Shown here one piece after another: positions 33,901 to 42,717 of a stretch of 64,000 nt of DNA. Both the position numbers and the translations under genes were made by a program. Location of the stretch: contig NZ_SMFQ01000002.1 of assembly GCF_004339015.1 (NCBI RefSeq), positions 559,351 to 623,350 on the forward strand, given 5' to 3'. Under the pieces are notes generated by a model. The model saw only the letters and a list, made by a program, of their open reading frames with translations. It was not told the DNA's origin and ran no database searches. Every line of letters begins with the position of its first letter. The first letter of the stretch is position 1. The stretch comes from Cocleimonas flava. GTDB taxonomy: Bacteria > Pseudomonadota > Gammaproteobacteria > Thiotrichales > Thiotrichaceae.

Positions 33901-36228
33901 TTAAAATTCATAATCGAAAGTCAGTGTTGCATTACGCGCATCGCCTTTATACAACAAAGCGCCACTTCGGTAACCGGCAGTGTAGTAATCTTCATCAAGA
34001 AGGTTATTCACATTCAAACGCAGACCCATGTTCTTATTGATGTTGTATCGAGCAAAAGCATTTACAACTGTTGAACTAGGTATTACATAAGATGAGTTGG
34101 TTCCTGTATCTGGCTGACCAGCTATCATTTTACCCGTGTATTTAACGCCACCACCCAAGGTTAGCTTTGGTGTTGTCTTATGCGCCACTTGTAAAAATAA
34201 GCTTTTTTCAGCAAAGTTAGCCAATGCCAAGCCCTCACTGTCTGGGTTAACGCCAGATTTCAGCACTTCTGAATTCATCACTGCCGCACCAAATTGCGTG
34301 CTTAATTTTTCAGTAATGTTTCCTACGGCAGATACTTCAATACCTGTCACTCGGTTTTCGCCATCATTGAATAAGCTCTCACCTGCGTCATAGTCAGATT
34401 CACTCGCACTTTCCATAACATTTGTTTTGGTTATTTCAAATGCTGAGGCTGTGAGTAACAATTTGTCATCCATCACATTCCATTTAGTGCCCAGCTCTAT
34501 GTTGCGGGTGTTTTCTGGCTCACTGTTTTTGATAGAGTTGATAGAACTACAAACACCACCATAACCACAACCTGATGTATCTGACTCACCACCGTTGATG
34601 TTACTAGAGGTACTAAAGGTTAAGTAAGCATTGCCCTTATCGTTAAAATTATAGACCGCACCAATGTGCCCATTGAATAAGGTATCTGAATACGAATAAC
34701 GATCTGGATCTGTTGCGCCACGACCTAGCAAATCATTTCGATAATCAAAGTCATCAACACGAGCGCCTAAGAATATTGACCATTTGTCATTAAAGGTAAT
34801 GGTGTCCATCAATGACAGTGACAATGTTTCTACCGAATAATCAGTGTCGTATGAGCCTTTTGTAACGTCTCTATCTAAAAATCCACCAATATTATCAACA
34901 ACACTACCATCTGCGTTGGTTAAACAATAACTGTCAGAAGCTCCGCCTCTGCCATTGGTTACACAATTGCTGACGCCATTGTTAGTCAGATTGTACGTAC
35001 CATTTTTTACATTCATGTCTGAATATTCAAAACCAACGACAAATTGATGTTTTGTGTTACCTAATTCTTTATCAATATACAAATTGGTTTGATTCACCAA
35101 GTAATCAACATCCTGCCAACCCTGATGTGAACTTAGTGTAATTGTGTCTGCGCCTGGCGCTGCTGGATCAGAATCGGCACGGTTTGTTCCACGGGCACTG
35201 GTTGTTACATAGCCATTATCTGTCTCACCGTAACGCAGAGTGTTTTTAAGACGTACATCGGCGGTAAAGTCATAGCTGGTACCAAACGTCAATGTCTTAA
35301 CTTCAGAATTTAAGAAATCACTGTCTTGAACATAAACGGGGATATCATCATTAGGCTTGCCAGTCACAGAATCTAAATAGCTACCCATATCTGGCGTATC
35401 TTCTGCCTTGAGGTAGTAGAAATCTGTGGTGAAATTAAGCTTTTTAGTGGCACGGAAAGCACCAGATAAAGCAACACCTGTACGCTCTTTATCTGCAGGC
35501 GAACGATCTGGGATATCTTTACCCGAATATAATAGATTAGCGCGAACAGCGACATCATCATTCACCTTTTTATTACTGTCTAAGGTGATACGTTTATAAG
35601 CATCGGTACCAAGACCTACCTGAAGCTCGTTGAAGTTATATTCTGTGCTTGCCTGCTTGGTTACGCTGTTAATAGCGCCACCGGTTGAACCACGACCCGC
35701 AAATGTAGAGCTTGGGCCTTTGGTGATTTCAATTTGCTCTGTGGCAAAGCTTTCACGAGTTGTCATGCCAGGATCACGCACACCATCAACAAACACATCA
35801 CTGCGTGCTTCATGACCACGAATAATATATCGGTCACCGAATGCATTACCGTTTTCACCCGTACCTAGCGTGATTCCAGGCTGAGCTTCTAAAATATCTC
35901 TTAAGTCGGAAAGTCCAGAATCTTCGATTTGTGTTTGCGTAAGTACCGTAATATTTTGTGGTGTATCAGCCAAGTCTTTTACATGACGGTCATCACCAGA
36001 AATTCTTGCTTTGTAAGGCGCGCCAACTTCTTCATAAGGATTTTCACGCTGATCTTTTTCTTCAACCTGAATCACTTCTAATTCGTCAACACTCTCTGCA
36101 GCTGTTGCAGATGAAGCGCTCATTAAAACAGCCGCTGCTGTTGCAGTTAGCATAATGGCGCTATTAGAAGGAGTAATGATAGGACTTCTCAGACTTAAGA
36201 CAGTCTGCTTTTTGATATTTTTTTTCAT
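33901..36228 (-). CDS. TonB-dependent catecholate siderophore receptor (Fiu-like)
   Basis: 775 residues with a long signal region (about 45). The mature N-terminus carries a TonB box-like stretch (ELEVIQVEEKDQ), then the plug domain (DTPQNITVLTQTQIEDSGLSDLRDILEAQPGITLGTGENGNAFGDRYIIRGHEA) and the 22-strand barrel ending in FARYNINKNMGLRLNVNNLLDEDYYTAGY and an aromatic C-terminal Phe. These features match catecholate receptors such as Fiu. It imports ferric siderophores across the outer membrane, driven by the ExbB-ExbD-TonB complex encoded at 37612-39531. A Fur box lies upstream (36331-36349). Confidence 0.95.
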   Translation of the reverse strand: MKKNIKKQTVLSLRSPIITPSNSAIMLTATAAAVLMSASSATAAESVDELEVIQVEEKDQRENPYEEVGAPYKARISGDDRHVKDLADTPQNITVLTQTQIEDSGLSDLRDILEAQPGITLGTGENGNAFGDRYIIRGHEARSDVFVDGVRDPGMTTRESFATEQIEITKGPSSTFAGRGSTGGAINSVTKQASTEYNFNELQVGLGTDAYKRITLDSNKKVNDDVAVRANLLYSGKDIPDRSPADKERTGVALSGAFRATKKLNFTTDFYYLKAEDTPDMGSYLDSVTGKPNDDIPVYVQDSDFLNSEVKTLTFGTSYDFTADVRLKNTLRYGETDNGYVTTSARGTNRADSDPAAPGADTITLSSHQGWQDVDYLVNQTNLYIDKELGNTKHQFVVGFEYSDMNVKNGTYNLTNNGVSNCVTNGRGGASDSYCLTNADGSVVDNIGGFLDRDVTKGSYDTDYSVETLSLSLMDTITFNDKWSIFLGARVDDFDYRNDLLGRGATDPDRYSYSDTLFNGHIGAVYNFNDKGNAYLTFSTSSNINGGESDTSGCGYGGVCSSINSIKNSEPENTRNIELGTKWNVMDDKLLLTASAFEITKTNVMESASESDYDAGESLFNDGENRVTGIEVSAVGNITEKLSTQFGAAVMNSEVLKSGVNPDSEGLALANFAEKSLFLQVAHKTTPKLTLGGGVKYTGKMIAGQPDTGTNSSYVIPSSTVVNAFARYNINKNMGLRLNVNNLLDEDYYTAGYRSGALLYKGDARNATLTFDYEF

Positions 36229-36330
36229 AGTTACGGGGCTCTAAAACAATAGTCAAAATATTAGTAAAAATGTTTGCCTAATAATTTCTTGCCCGTTATG
36301 AAAAGCGTTTAGAAACGTTGGGTAATACAT

Positions 36331-36349
36331 GGTAATGACAATCATTATC
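36331..36349. promoter_or_regulatory. Fur box upstream of the siderophore receptor
   Basis: GGTAATGACAATCATTATC matches the 19-bp Fur consensus GATAATGATAATCATTATC at 17 of 19 positions. It lies about 100 bases before the receptor start codon, so the receptor should be repressed when iron is plentiful. Confidence 0.88.
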
Positions 36350-36451
36350 ATTTGAATAATGATCTAAGTCAACTATTGATCTTCAAAAAGATGCTAATAA
36401 AAAGTTAACCTTAGAAAATATGAGAATCAGTACATCCACTGAAACAGTGAT

Positions 36452-37465
36452 TTAACGCCAACGGCCTTTATCCATGGCTTGAACAGCTTGCGCATTAAAT
36501 CTTCCCAGACTGGATAAATTCAACGCATCCGTTTTAAATTTACCCCATTTTTGCAAACGAGTGTCTGCAGGTACACCGGGCTTGACGGGATATTCTCCAT
36601 TAACCGTTGAATACCAACCTTGAACGACATCCTCGAGCATGTATTCTAAGAGTTTAATGGCATTGGCTTTATGTTTTGCAGCTGCCGTTATACCTGCTCC
36701 GCTGATATTGATATGCGCTCCGCGATCATCCTGGTTCGGCCAGAAAATACCCACTTGTTCCGCAGCACCTTTTTGACGCTTATCCCCACCAAATAACATC
36801 TGCGCATAATAATAGGTATTGGCTATGGCTATATCACAGGCTCCTGATGCAACTGCTTTAATCTGATCCCGATCGCCACCTTGTGGTTTTCTAGAGAAAT
36901 TATTCACAAGCCCCTTCACCCATTTTTCTGCAAAAGGCATACCTTTGGCTGCAATCATTGAAGCCACTAAAGATTGATTGTAAATGCTGTCTGATGAACG
37001 CACACAAATACGCCCTTTCCATTTAGGATCCGCCAAATCTTCGTAAGTCGATAATTGATTAGGGTTGATGGTGCTCTTTTTATAAAAAATCACACGCGAT
37101 CTATAGGTCAGACCAAACCAGGTATTTTCAGGGTCGCGTAAATTCGCAGGAATACTTCGAAACAGAATGGAAGACTTGATCGGCTGAAGAATCTTCGCCT
37201 GTTTCGCACGTGACAACCTTCCTGCATCGGCAGTAAGCAGTATATCAGCCTGTGTATTTGGACCTTCACGCCTTATTCTTTCAATCAACGCATCATCTTT
37301 ACCAGTAATCAGATTGACCTTAATCCCTGTGTCTTTAGTAAACGCTTTTAAAACAGGCTGTATCAGTTGAGACTGTCTTGAAGAATAAATATTCACAACA
37401 TTTTCATTGTTCGCAGAAACCTGACCTGCTGCCAATACAAAAAACAAAATCACCAAAACACGCAT
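36452..37465 (-). CDS. Ferric iron ABC transporter substrate-binding protein (FbpA/FutA type)
   Basis: 337 residues with a signal peptide (cleaved near VSA-NN). The start of the mature protein (VNIYSSRQSQLIQPVLKAFTKDTGIKVNLITG) and the paired Tyr iron ligands (IAIANTYYYAQMLFGGDK) are typical of periplasmic ferric-ion binding proteins. It binds Fe3+ and passes it to an FbpB/C-type permease, which is not in this window. It shares a divergent Fur box with exbB. Confidence 0.92.
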   Translation of the reverse strand: MRVLVILFFVLAAGQVSANNENVVNIYSSRQSQLIQPVLKAFTKDTGIKVNLITGKDDALIERIRREGPNTQADILLTADAGRLSRAKQAKILQPIKSSILFRSIPANLRDPENTWFGLTYRSRVIFYKKSTINPNQLSTYEDLADPKWKGRICVRSSDSIYNQSLVASMIAAKGMPFAEKWVKGLVNNFSRKPQGGDRDQIKAVASGACDIAIANTYYYAQMLFGGDKRQKGAAEQVGIFWPNQDDRGAHINISGAGITAAAKHKANAIKLLEYMLEDVVQGWYSTVNGEYPVKPGVPADTRLQKWGKFKTDALNLSSLGRFNAQAVQAMDKGRWR

Positions 37466-37554
37466 ACTACTGCCTTTACCTTTTCACCAGATCGATCAGT
37501 GTGGCATTGATCACACTACTTCGATAAAATTTAAAAAATTCACCTTAATATATT

Positions 37555-37573
37555 GCAAATGATAATCATTCTC
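37555..37573. promoter_or_regulatory. Fur box between the ferric-binding protein and exbB
   Basis: GCAAATGATAATCATTCTC matches the Fur consensus at 16 of 19 positions and contains the perfect palindromic core AATGATAATCATT. It lies between divergent genes and can control both. Confidence 0.9.
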
Positions 37574-37611
37574 TTCTAAAATACAAGTTTTTCTTGTTAT
37601 GGTTTACGAAA

Positions 37612-38103
37612 ATGATCGAGTTTCTTAAAGTTAATCTGGATTATGGTATTTTTGGAATACTAGGTCTGATGAGTGTCATCATTGTATGGTTTGCACTCGA
37701 ACGCTGGATTTACTACACCCGTGTTAAAACGCACACCTTTGATATCGAAGAAGATCTACAGATATCCTTAACGCGCGGTCTTACCACCATCTCCTCTATT
37801 GGCGTAAATGCTCCTTATATCGGCTTGTTAGGAACAGTACTCGGCATTTTAATCACATTTAACGACTTGGGAAAAGGTGGAGAGATCGACACCAGCGCAA
37901 TCATGCTTGGCTTATCACTCGCGCTAAAAGCGACTGCTGGCGGTTTGTTAGTAGCCATCCCTGCGATCATGATTTACAACGCCTTATTAAGAAAAGTAGA
38001 TATCATTACCACGCGCTGGAAAAAAGAGAATCACCAACAATCTTCTTTAGTGAATAGCGCCAGAGCAAACATTACTGGAGATGCAAATAATGCGTCGGTT
38101 TGA
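37612..38103 (+). CDS. exbB: ExbB-type TonB energiser
   Basis: About 163 residues from the ATG at 37612; an in-frame TTG at 37594 adds six. Three membrane helices. The conserved stretch SIGVNAPYIGLLGTVLGILITF and GLSLALKATAGGLLVAIPAIMIYN are the MotA/TolQ/ExbB signature that forms the proton channel with ExbD. It is shorter than E. coli ExbB (244), as in many TonB2-type systems. It overlaps exbD by 14 bases. Confidence 0.94.
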   Translation: MIEFLKVNLDYGIFGILGLMSVIIVWFALERWIYYTRVKTHTFDIEEDLQISLTRGLTTISSIGVNAPYIGLLGTVLGILITFNDLGKGGEIDTSAIMLGLSLALKATAGGLLVAIPAIMIYNALLRKVDIITTRWKKENHQQSSLVNSARANITGDANNASV

Positions 38104-38464
38104 ATCCATTAATGTCATTCCATTTATCGATATTATGTTGGTACTTCTTGCTATTGTCCTAACCACCGCAACGTTTGTGGTGTCTAGTAAATTAAATATT
38201 GATGTTCCAAAGTCTTCAACAAATGAAGTGGTAAATGACGATAAAGTGATCGAAATAGCCATCGATAAAGATTCGATTATGTATTTTGATGACGTCGAAA
38301 TACCGTCTGAACAACTTGAAGACAAACTATCTGGCATCGATAAAATGACACCGATCAATCTGCGTGTTGATCACAGTGTTGAGTTTGGCCAGTTTGTTAC
38401 CGTCATTGATACATTCAAAGAACTTGAGTTAGCCAAGTTTTCCATCATCACAAAACAGAAATAA
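38090..38464 (+). CDS. exbD: ExbD-type TonB energiser
   Basis: About 124 residues. I select the ATG at 38090 (MRRFESINVIPFIDIMLVLLAIVL) because GGAGA lies just upstream; an in-frame ATG at 38081 adds three residues. The protonatable Asp of the single membrane helix is in PFIDIMLVLL. The periplasmic domain follows (VPKSSTNEVVNDDKVIEIAID). It works with ExbB to convert the proton gradient to TonB movement. It is between exbB and tonB in one operon. Confidence 0.95.
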   Translation: MRRFESINVIPFIDIMLVLLAIVLTTATFVVSSKLNIDVPKSSTNEVVNDDKVIEIAIDKDSIMYFDDVEIPSEQLEDKLSGIDKMTPINLRVDHSVEFGQFVTVIDTFKELELAKFSIITKQK

Positions 38465-38469
38465 GTCCC

Positions 38470-39531
38470 TTGTTTACTTTCCGCTCTATTATTGGCCTTG
38501 CCTTGTCACTTCTCGTTCACGGAGCAGCGGCAAGTTATTTCCTGTATCAGAAGACCCCACCGCCTCCTGCGGAGCCTGAAAGCATAAGCATGGAAATGAC
38601 CATGTTTAAAACAGAGACTCCGACGCCACCTGTCGTTGAACCTGTCGTTGAACCTGTCGTTGAACCTGTTGTTGAACCTGTTGTTGAACCTGTTGTTGAA
38701 CCTGTTGTTGAACCTGTTGTTGAACCTGTTGTTGAACCTGTTGTTGAGCCTGTTGTTGAGCCTGTCGTTGAGCCTGTCGTTGAGCCTGTCGTTGAGCCTG
38801 TCGTTGAGCCTGTCGTTGAGCCTGTCGTTGAGCCTGTCGTTGAGCCTGTTGTTGAGCCCGTTGTTGAGCCCGTTGTTGAAACGGTCAAACCAACCCCTGC
38901 TCCCCCAATTAAGAAAAAGATCATTAAAAAGGAAGTTAAGAAGAAGGTAGTTAAGAAAAAGAAGATCGTTAAAAAGAAGGCTATCAAAAAGAAAGTCGTC
39001 AAAAAAAGACCGCCGCCAAAAAAGAAGCCCGTTGTTAAAAAGAAACCTGTGGTAAAGAAAAAGGTCGTTGTTCAAAAAAAGCCAGTCGTCCAAAAGAGAC
39101 CACCAGTTCGACAAGCAGTGAAAAAAGCGCCACCTAAAAAAGTGGTTCGCAAACCAACGCCACCGCGTCCGGCACAACAACAAGCAGTTAAACAGGCTAC
39201 CAATCAACGCCCATCACAAGCTTCTGCATCAGCGAATCCTAACCTCGAGAAAAGCTATCAGAGAACAATTAGACTTAAGATTGAAAGAAAGAAAATATAC
39301 CCAAGAAATGCCAAAAGAAGACGCGACGAAGGTGTGGTAAAAGTCTCATTTACGATCAATAAAAATGGCAGTATTTCTAGCTTACGCATACATCAATCTT
39401 CGGGCGTGAAAAGTCTTGATGAAGCAGCGTTATCAGCAGTGAAAAAAGTAGGTCGCTTCCCACCTATTCCGGATGCTTTAAGGAAAAACTCTCTGAGCTA
39501 TATCATACCTATCGCCTATCGACTTAGGTAA
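38470..39531 (+). CDS. tonB: TonB protein with 21-copy Pro-Val-Val-Glu repeat
   Basis: 353 residues, against about 240 in E. coli. It starts at a TTG (38470), 5 bases after the exbD stop codon. An N-terminal membrane anchor (IIGLALSLLVHGAAASYFL) includes the His of the SLLVH/SHLLH-like motif that contacts ExbB/ExbD. Next comes a perfect (PVVE)21 region (residues 54-137), then a Lys/Pro-rich spacer (about 145-245). The C-terminal domain (KIYPRNAKRRRDEGVVKVSFTINKNG...SYIIPIAYRLR) binds receptor TonB boxes. The spacer spans the periplasm. The repeat is described separately. Confidence 0.95.
   Translation: MFTFRSIIGLALSLLVHGAAASYFLYQKTPPPPAEPESISMEMTMFKTETPTPPVVEPVVEPVVEPVVEPVVEPVVEPVVEPVVEPVVEPVVEPVVEPVVEPVVEPVVEPVVEPVVEPVVEPVVEPVVEPVVEPVVETVKPTPAPPIKKKIIKKEVKKKVVKKKKIVKKKAIKKKVVKKRPPPKKKPVVKKKPVVKKKVVVQKKPVVQKRPPVRQAVKKAPPKKVVRKPTPPRPAQQQAVKQATNQRPSQASASANPNLEKSYQRTIRLKIERKKIYPRNAKRRRDEGVVKVSFTINKNGSISSLRIHQSSGVKSLDEAALSAVKKVGRFPPIPDALRKNSLSYIIPIAYRLR
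38629..38880 (+). repeat. Tandem 12-bp repeat, 21 copies, in tonB
   Basis: Units are variants of CCTGTYGTTGAR and encode Pro-Val-Val-Glu without interruption. Variants lie in blocks: three CCTGTCGTTGAA, six CCTGTTGTTGAA, two CCTGTTGTTGAG, seven CCTGTCGTTGAG, one CCTGTTGTTGAG, then CCCGTTGTTGAG and CCCGTTGTTGAA at the end. This pattern of adjacent identical units shows stepwise expansion by slippage. Copy-number change keeps the frame and alters spacer length. Confidence 0.98.
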
Positions 39532-39638
39532 ATCACTAGCCCATGAAGCAAATATTCAGCACTCATTGACTTAACTAAAATGAATAGAGAAATTTGTTTG
39601 AAAATAGCTTCAGCATTCATATCCAGAAATAGTTAAAT

Positions 39639-39670
39639 AAAAAACTGCCTATAAGTAGGGGGGTGCCCAA
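39639..39670 (+). repeat. Dispersed G-rich repeat
   Basis: A-run, ACTGCCTATAAGTAGGGGGG, TGCCC. It lies between convergent tonB and arsJ. A short C-rich segment follows (AGTACCCCTT, 39681-39690), possibly a remnant of an inverted partner. Confidence 0.9.
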
Positions 39671-39763
39671 AGAAGTTTGAAGTACCCCTTATTCAGACGT
39701 AAATGATAGATTAGTTGATTCGATCTCAAGCAATTTACTATATGCGTTAATTCAAATATAACT

Positions 39764-40990
39764 TTATTCCAATTCAGCTTTCGCTGGTAAACCCAGCGAT
39801 AAAATAGCCGCCATCAGAACAAAAGCAGCGGAAATCCACAAACATCCTACCAGACCATAGCTTTGATAAACCAAGCCCGACAACACTGTCCCTGCAAGGC
39901 GACCACCCGCATTGGCCATATAGTAAAAACCTACATTCATTGAAACTTTGTCATTATCTGAATAAGCAAGAATCAGGTACGAGTGTACTGCCGAATTTAT
40001 CGCAAACGCGACACCGAAAACCAGCAGACCAATAACCACTATCCACGTTACATTGCTGAGATTATCTGCATTAAACGGAGAAAAAGATGAGCTCATCGCC
40101 AATGCTATTGCCGCTGGAATTGCGGCAAGCATTAAGGCTAACCATAACGCTGTTCGACCAGTTGGATGATGACCTTTTAGTATCATCGGCGCACTTGCCT
40201 GAACAATACCGTATCCAATCACCCACAGCGCCATAAAGCCGCCGATTTTCATAAAGTCCCAATGTAGCACTTCATAAAAAAACACCGGCAAAGCGACAAC
40301 AAACCAAACATCACGAGAACCAAACAGGAAGAAACGTGCCGCAGACAACCAGTTTATTGCGGCGATATTAGAGAATACCTGAGTAAATTTAGGCTTTGCT
40401 TTTGCTTTACCTATTTCATTTGGCAGCATTATCCAGGTGATGACCAAGATGATAAATAATCCACCCGCGAGTATTGCCAAAGCAACACGAAAACCGGCAA
40501 TTTCAAGCAATAAAGCACCAAGAAAAAAGCCGACGCCTTTGAGCGCGTTTTTAGAGCCCGTTAAAATAGCGACCCATTTAAACAGCTTTGAATTTGTATC
40601 TGTACCCGAAGACACGAGTGTTTTCACACTGGCTTTGGCCGACATTTTATTCAAATCTTTGGCGATGCCTGATAACGCTTGCGCTGCCATCACATAAGCT
40701 ACGGATAACAAAGCGTCGGGCACTGTCAGCATCAGCAACGCTACGACTTGCATTGCCATACCAAGATGCATCGTGACATTTAGCCCTAGGCGAGCCGCCA
40801 TCCAGCCACCAACCAGATTGGTGACAATGCCAAAGAACTCATAAAACAAAAATAGCATTGCCACTTCAAATGGCGAATAACCGAGCATGTGAAAATACAA
40901 CACTACCAACATGCGGATTGCGCCATCTGTTAGCGTAAACGCCCAGTACCCTGCCGTAACGACCAGGTAGTTTTTAAGATCAGTATTCAT
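39764..40990 (-). CDS. arsJ: ArsJ organoarsenical (1-arseno-3-phosphoglycerate) efflux transporter
   Basis: 408 residues, MFS type with about 12 membrane helices. The start (NYLVVTAGYWAFTLTDGAIRMLVVLYFHMLGYSPFEVAMLFLFYEFFGI) and the SGIAKDLNKMSAKASVK motif are characteristic of ArsJ. ArsJ exports 1-arseno-3-phosphoglycerate, made by a partner GAPDH from arsenate, which gives arsenate resistance without ArsC/ArsB. The GAPDH gene is 26 bases upstream on the same strand and arsR is divergent, completing the system. Confidence 0.94.
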   Translation of the reverse strand: MNTDLKNYLVVTAGYWAFTLTDGAIRMLVVLYFHMLGYSPFEVAMLFLFYEFFGIVTNLVGGWMAARLGLNVTMHLGMAMQVVALLMLTVPDALLSVAYVMAAQALSGIAKDLNKMSAKASVKTLVSSGTDTNSKLFKWVAILTGSKNALKGVGFFLGALLLEIAGFRVALAILAGGLFIILVITWIMLPNEIGKAKAKPKFTQVFSNIAAINWLSAARFFLFGSRDVWFVVALPVFFYEVLHWDFMKIGGFMALWVIGYGIVQASAPMILKGHHPTGRTALWLALMLAAIPAAIALAMSSSFSPFNADNLSNVTWIVVIGLLVFGVAFAINSAVHSYLILAYSDNDKVSMNVGFYYMANAGGRLAGTVLSGLVYQSYGLVGCLWISAAFVLMAAILSLGLPAKAELE

Positions 40991-41016
40991 GTTATCTGTA
41001 ATCTATAAGTACTTTT

Positions 41017-42018
41017 TTATAAATGACTCGCCACTTTATTCGCTATATCCATCATGCGATTCACATAGCCCCATTCATTGTCATACCAGATTAAAACTTT
41101 AAGCTGCCTGCCATCAATAACCATTGTCGAAGGCGCGTCAACAATGCCAGAGCGCGGATCGTTTTTATAATCTACCGATACCAGCGGGCGTACTTCGTAG
41201 CCCAAAATACCTTTTAATTCACCTTCTGCCGCTTCTTTGAAATAAGCATTAACTTCTTCTGCGGTAACAGAGCGAGAAGCTTCTATGACAAGATCAGTCA
41301 ATGATGCGTTTAGCAATGGAACGCGTACCGCCATTCCATTCAATTTGCCTTCAAGTTCGGGGAAAATCTGAATAATGGCTTTTGCAGAACCTGACGTCGT
41401 AGGAATAAGAGACTCGCCGCAGGCACGCGCACGACGCAAATCTTTATGGCCTTTATCGATAATGGTCTGCGTATTGGTTATATCGTGAATGGTCGTCATC
41501 GAGCCATGAACAATGCCCACTTTTTCATGCAAGACTTTTATCACTGGCGCGAGGCAGTTGGTGGTGCAAGAAGCTGCCGTGATTAAATCATGTTCATTCG
41601 GATCATATAAATCATCGTTAACACCATAAACAATATTCAAAGCGCCAGTAACGGGAGCAGCAACAATGACTTTTTTAACACCCTGATCAAAGTAGGCTTG
41701 TAATTGCTCTACTGTTTTAAACTTGCCTGTTGCTTCGATGACAATCTCACACCCTGACCAATCGGTATCCGCTATCGCCTGATTGGAGCTATAAGCAATG
41801 GTTGATTCATCTATACTGATACTCCCAGCATCGCTACTATCGCATTCTGGCCCCCATATTCCGTGCACCGAATCGAACTTGAGTAAGTGTGCCGAGGTTG
41901 CAGCATCACAACTAATTTCGTTGATGTGAACAAAGTTAAAATTTTGATTTTCCCAGCCAGCACGAAGACCAAGACGCCCCATTCTGCCAAAACCATTAAT
42001 TCCGATGCTTGTTGTCAT
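41017..42018 (-). CDS. ArsJ-associated glyceraldehyde-3-phosphate dehydrogenase
   Basis: 333 residues. The NAD-binding start is [20 protein letters not shown] and the active site is [23 protein letters not shown] with the catalytic Cys. [20 protein letters not shown] and [15 protein letters not shown] are also conserved. It acts on glyceraldehyde-3-phosphate with arsenate to give unstable 1-arseno-3-phosphoglycerate, the ArsJ substrate. The variant start and the neighbourhood distinguish it from the glycolytic GAPDH, which is probably elsewhere. Confidence 0.94.
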   Translation of the reverse strand: MTTSIGINGFGRMGRLGLRAGWENQNFNFVHINEISCDAATSAHLLKFDSVHGIWGPECDSSDAGSISIDESTIAYSSNQAIADTDWSGCEIVIEATGKFKTVEQLQAYFDQGVKKVIVAAPVTGALNIVYGVNDDLYDPNEHDLITAASCTTNCLAPVIKVLHEKVGIVHGSMTTIHDITNTQTIIDKGHKDLRRARACGESLIPTTSGSAKAIIQIFPELEGKLNGMAVRVPLLNASLTDLVIEASRSVTAEEVNAYFKEAAEGELKGILGYEVRPLVSVDYKNDPRSGIVDAPSTMVIDGRQLKVLIWYDNEWGYVNRMMDIANKVASHL

Positions 42019-42076
42019 AGTATTACTCCGTCAATAATGCATATAAAAGTGATACGTAGTATATTCGCCAAAACAG

Positions 42077-42096
42077 ATATATGCATTAACATATAT
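42077..42096. promoter_or_regulatory. Candidate ArsR operator
   Basis: Perfect inverted repeat ATATATG (42077-42083) / CATATAT (42090-42096) with a 6-base spacer. It lies between the divergent GAPDH-arsJ and arsR genes, a normal location for an ArsR dimer to repress both. The AT-rich palindrome resembles SmtB/ArsR sites only in general form. Confidence 0.6.
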
Positions 42097-42206
42097 ACTA
42101 TTGTCATAAAAATTTAATAATCGAGACTATTTACGTCAAGAGTTGCAGCTCTTTACACTATTCTTATCTCACTCTTTATTTAACTGAATGTTACACTCTT
42201 GCCACT

Positions 42207-42581
42207 ATGATGACTTCACAGATTACTTCACAAATAACTCCGGAAGAATTTACCAAAGCGCTTTCTGATCCTACCCGTCTGCGCGTTTTAATGTTGCTGA
42301 TTGAAGAAGACGAATTGTGTGTCTGCCAGTTAACAGAGGCACTGAATATGGTGCAACCGAAGATTTCACGACATCTTGCAGTATTACGAGAAAAGAAAAT
42401 TTTGCTGGATAATCGCAAAGGACTCTGGATTTTTTATCGTTTGCATCCTGAAATGCCGACATGGTGTCATCAAACATTACTCGCCTTGTCTTCAGGCTGT
42501 TTTGATAACGAACCCTATAAAGCGGATTTAGCAAAAATCAAAAAGACGCTTTTACCCGATGGCGCTAGTGTTTGCATTTAG
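42207..42581 (+). CDS. arsR: ArsR-family arsenite-responsive repressor
   Basis: 124 residues. The winged helix includes FTKALSDPTRLRVLMLLIEEDELCVCQLTEALNMVQPKISRHLAVLREKKIL. The CVC motif in the DNA-recognition helix is the classical As(III) site of E. coli-type ArsR. Release by arsenite should induce arsJ-GAPDH and itself through the divergent operator. Confidence 0.95.
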   Translation: MMTSQITSQITPEEFTKALSDPTRLRVLMLLIEEDELCVCQLTEALNMVQPKISRHLAVLREKKILLDNRKGLWIFYRLHPEMPTWCHQTLLALSSGCFDNEPYKADLAKIKKTLLPDGASVCI

Positions 42582-42630
42582 AGCTATCGAGAGAAGAAGC
42601 ACCTGACTCGTCATAAATGTAACTTGTTAG

Positions 42631-42662
42631 AAAAAACTCGCCCAAAGTAGGGGGGTGGCTTT
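42631..42662 (+). repeat. Dispersed G-rich repeat
   Basis: A-run, CTCGCCCAAAGTAGGGGGGT, GGCTTT. It lies between two genes of the same direction, behind arsR and 55 bases before the cupin gene. Confidence 0.92.
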
Positions 42663-42717
42663 ACCACGTTAATACAGACTAAAACGTACGAATACACAAA
42701 TATAAGGAGCGGATTTT

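Noticed and set aside
38506-39207. Long open frames on the minus strand and in another plus frame across tonB
   Set aside because: They arise because the 12-bp repeat has no stop codon in several frames; the products are pure repeats (Asn/Arg/Leu/Asp or Thr/Gly/Ser) with no ribosome binding site.
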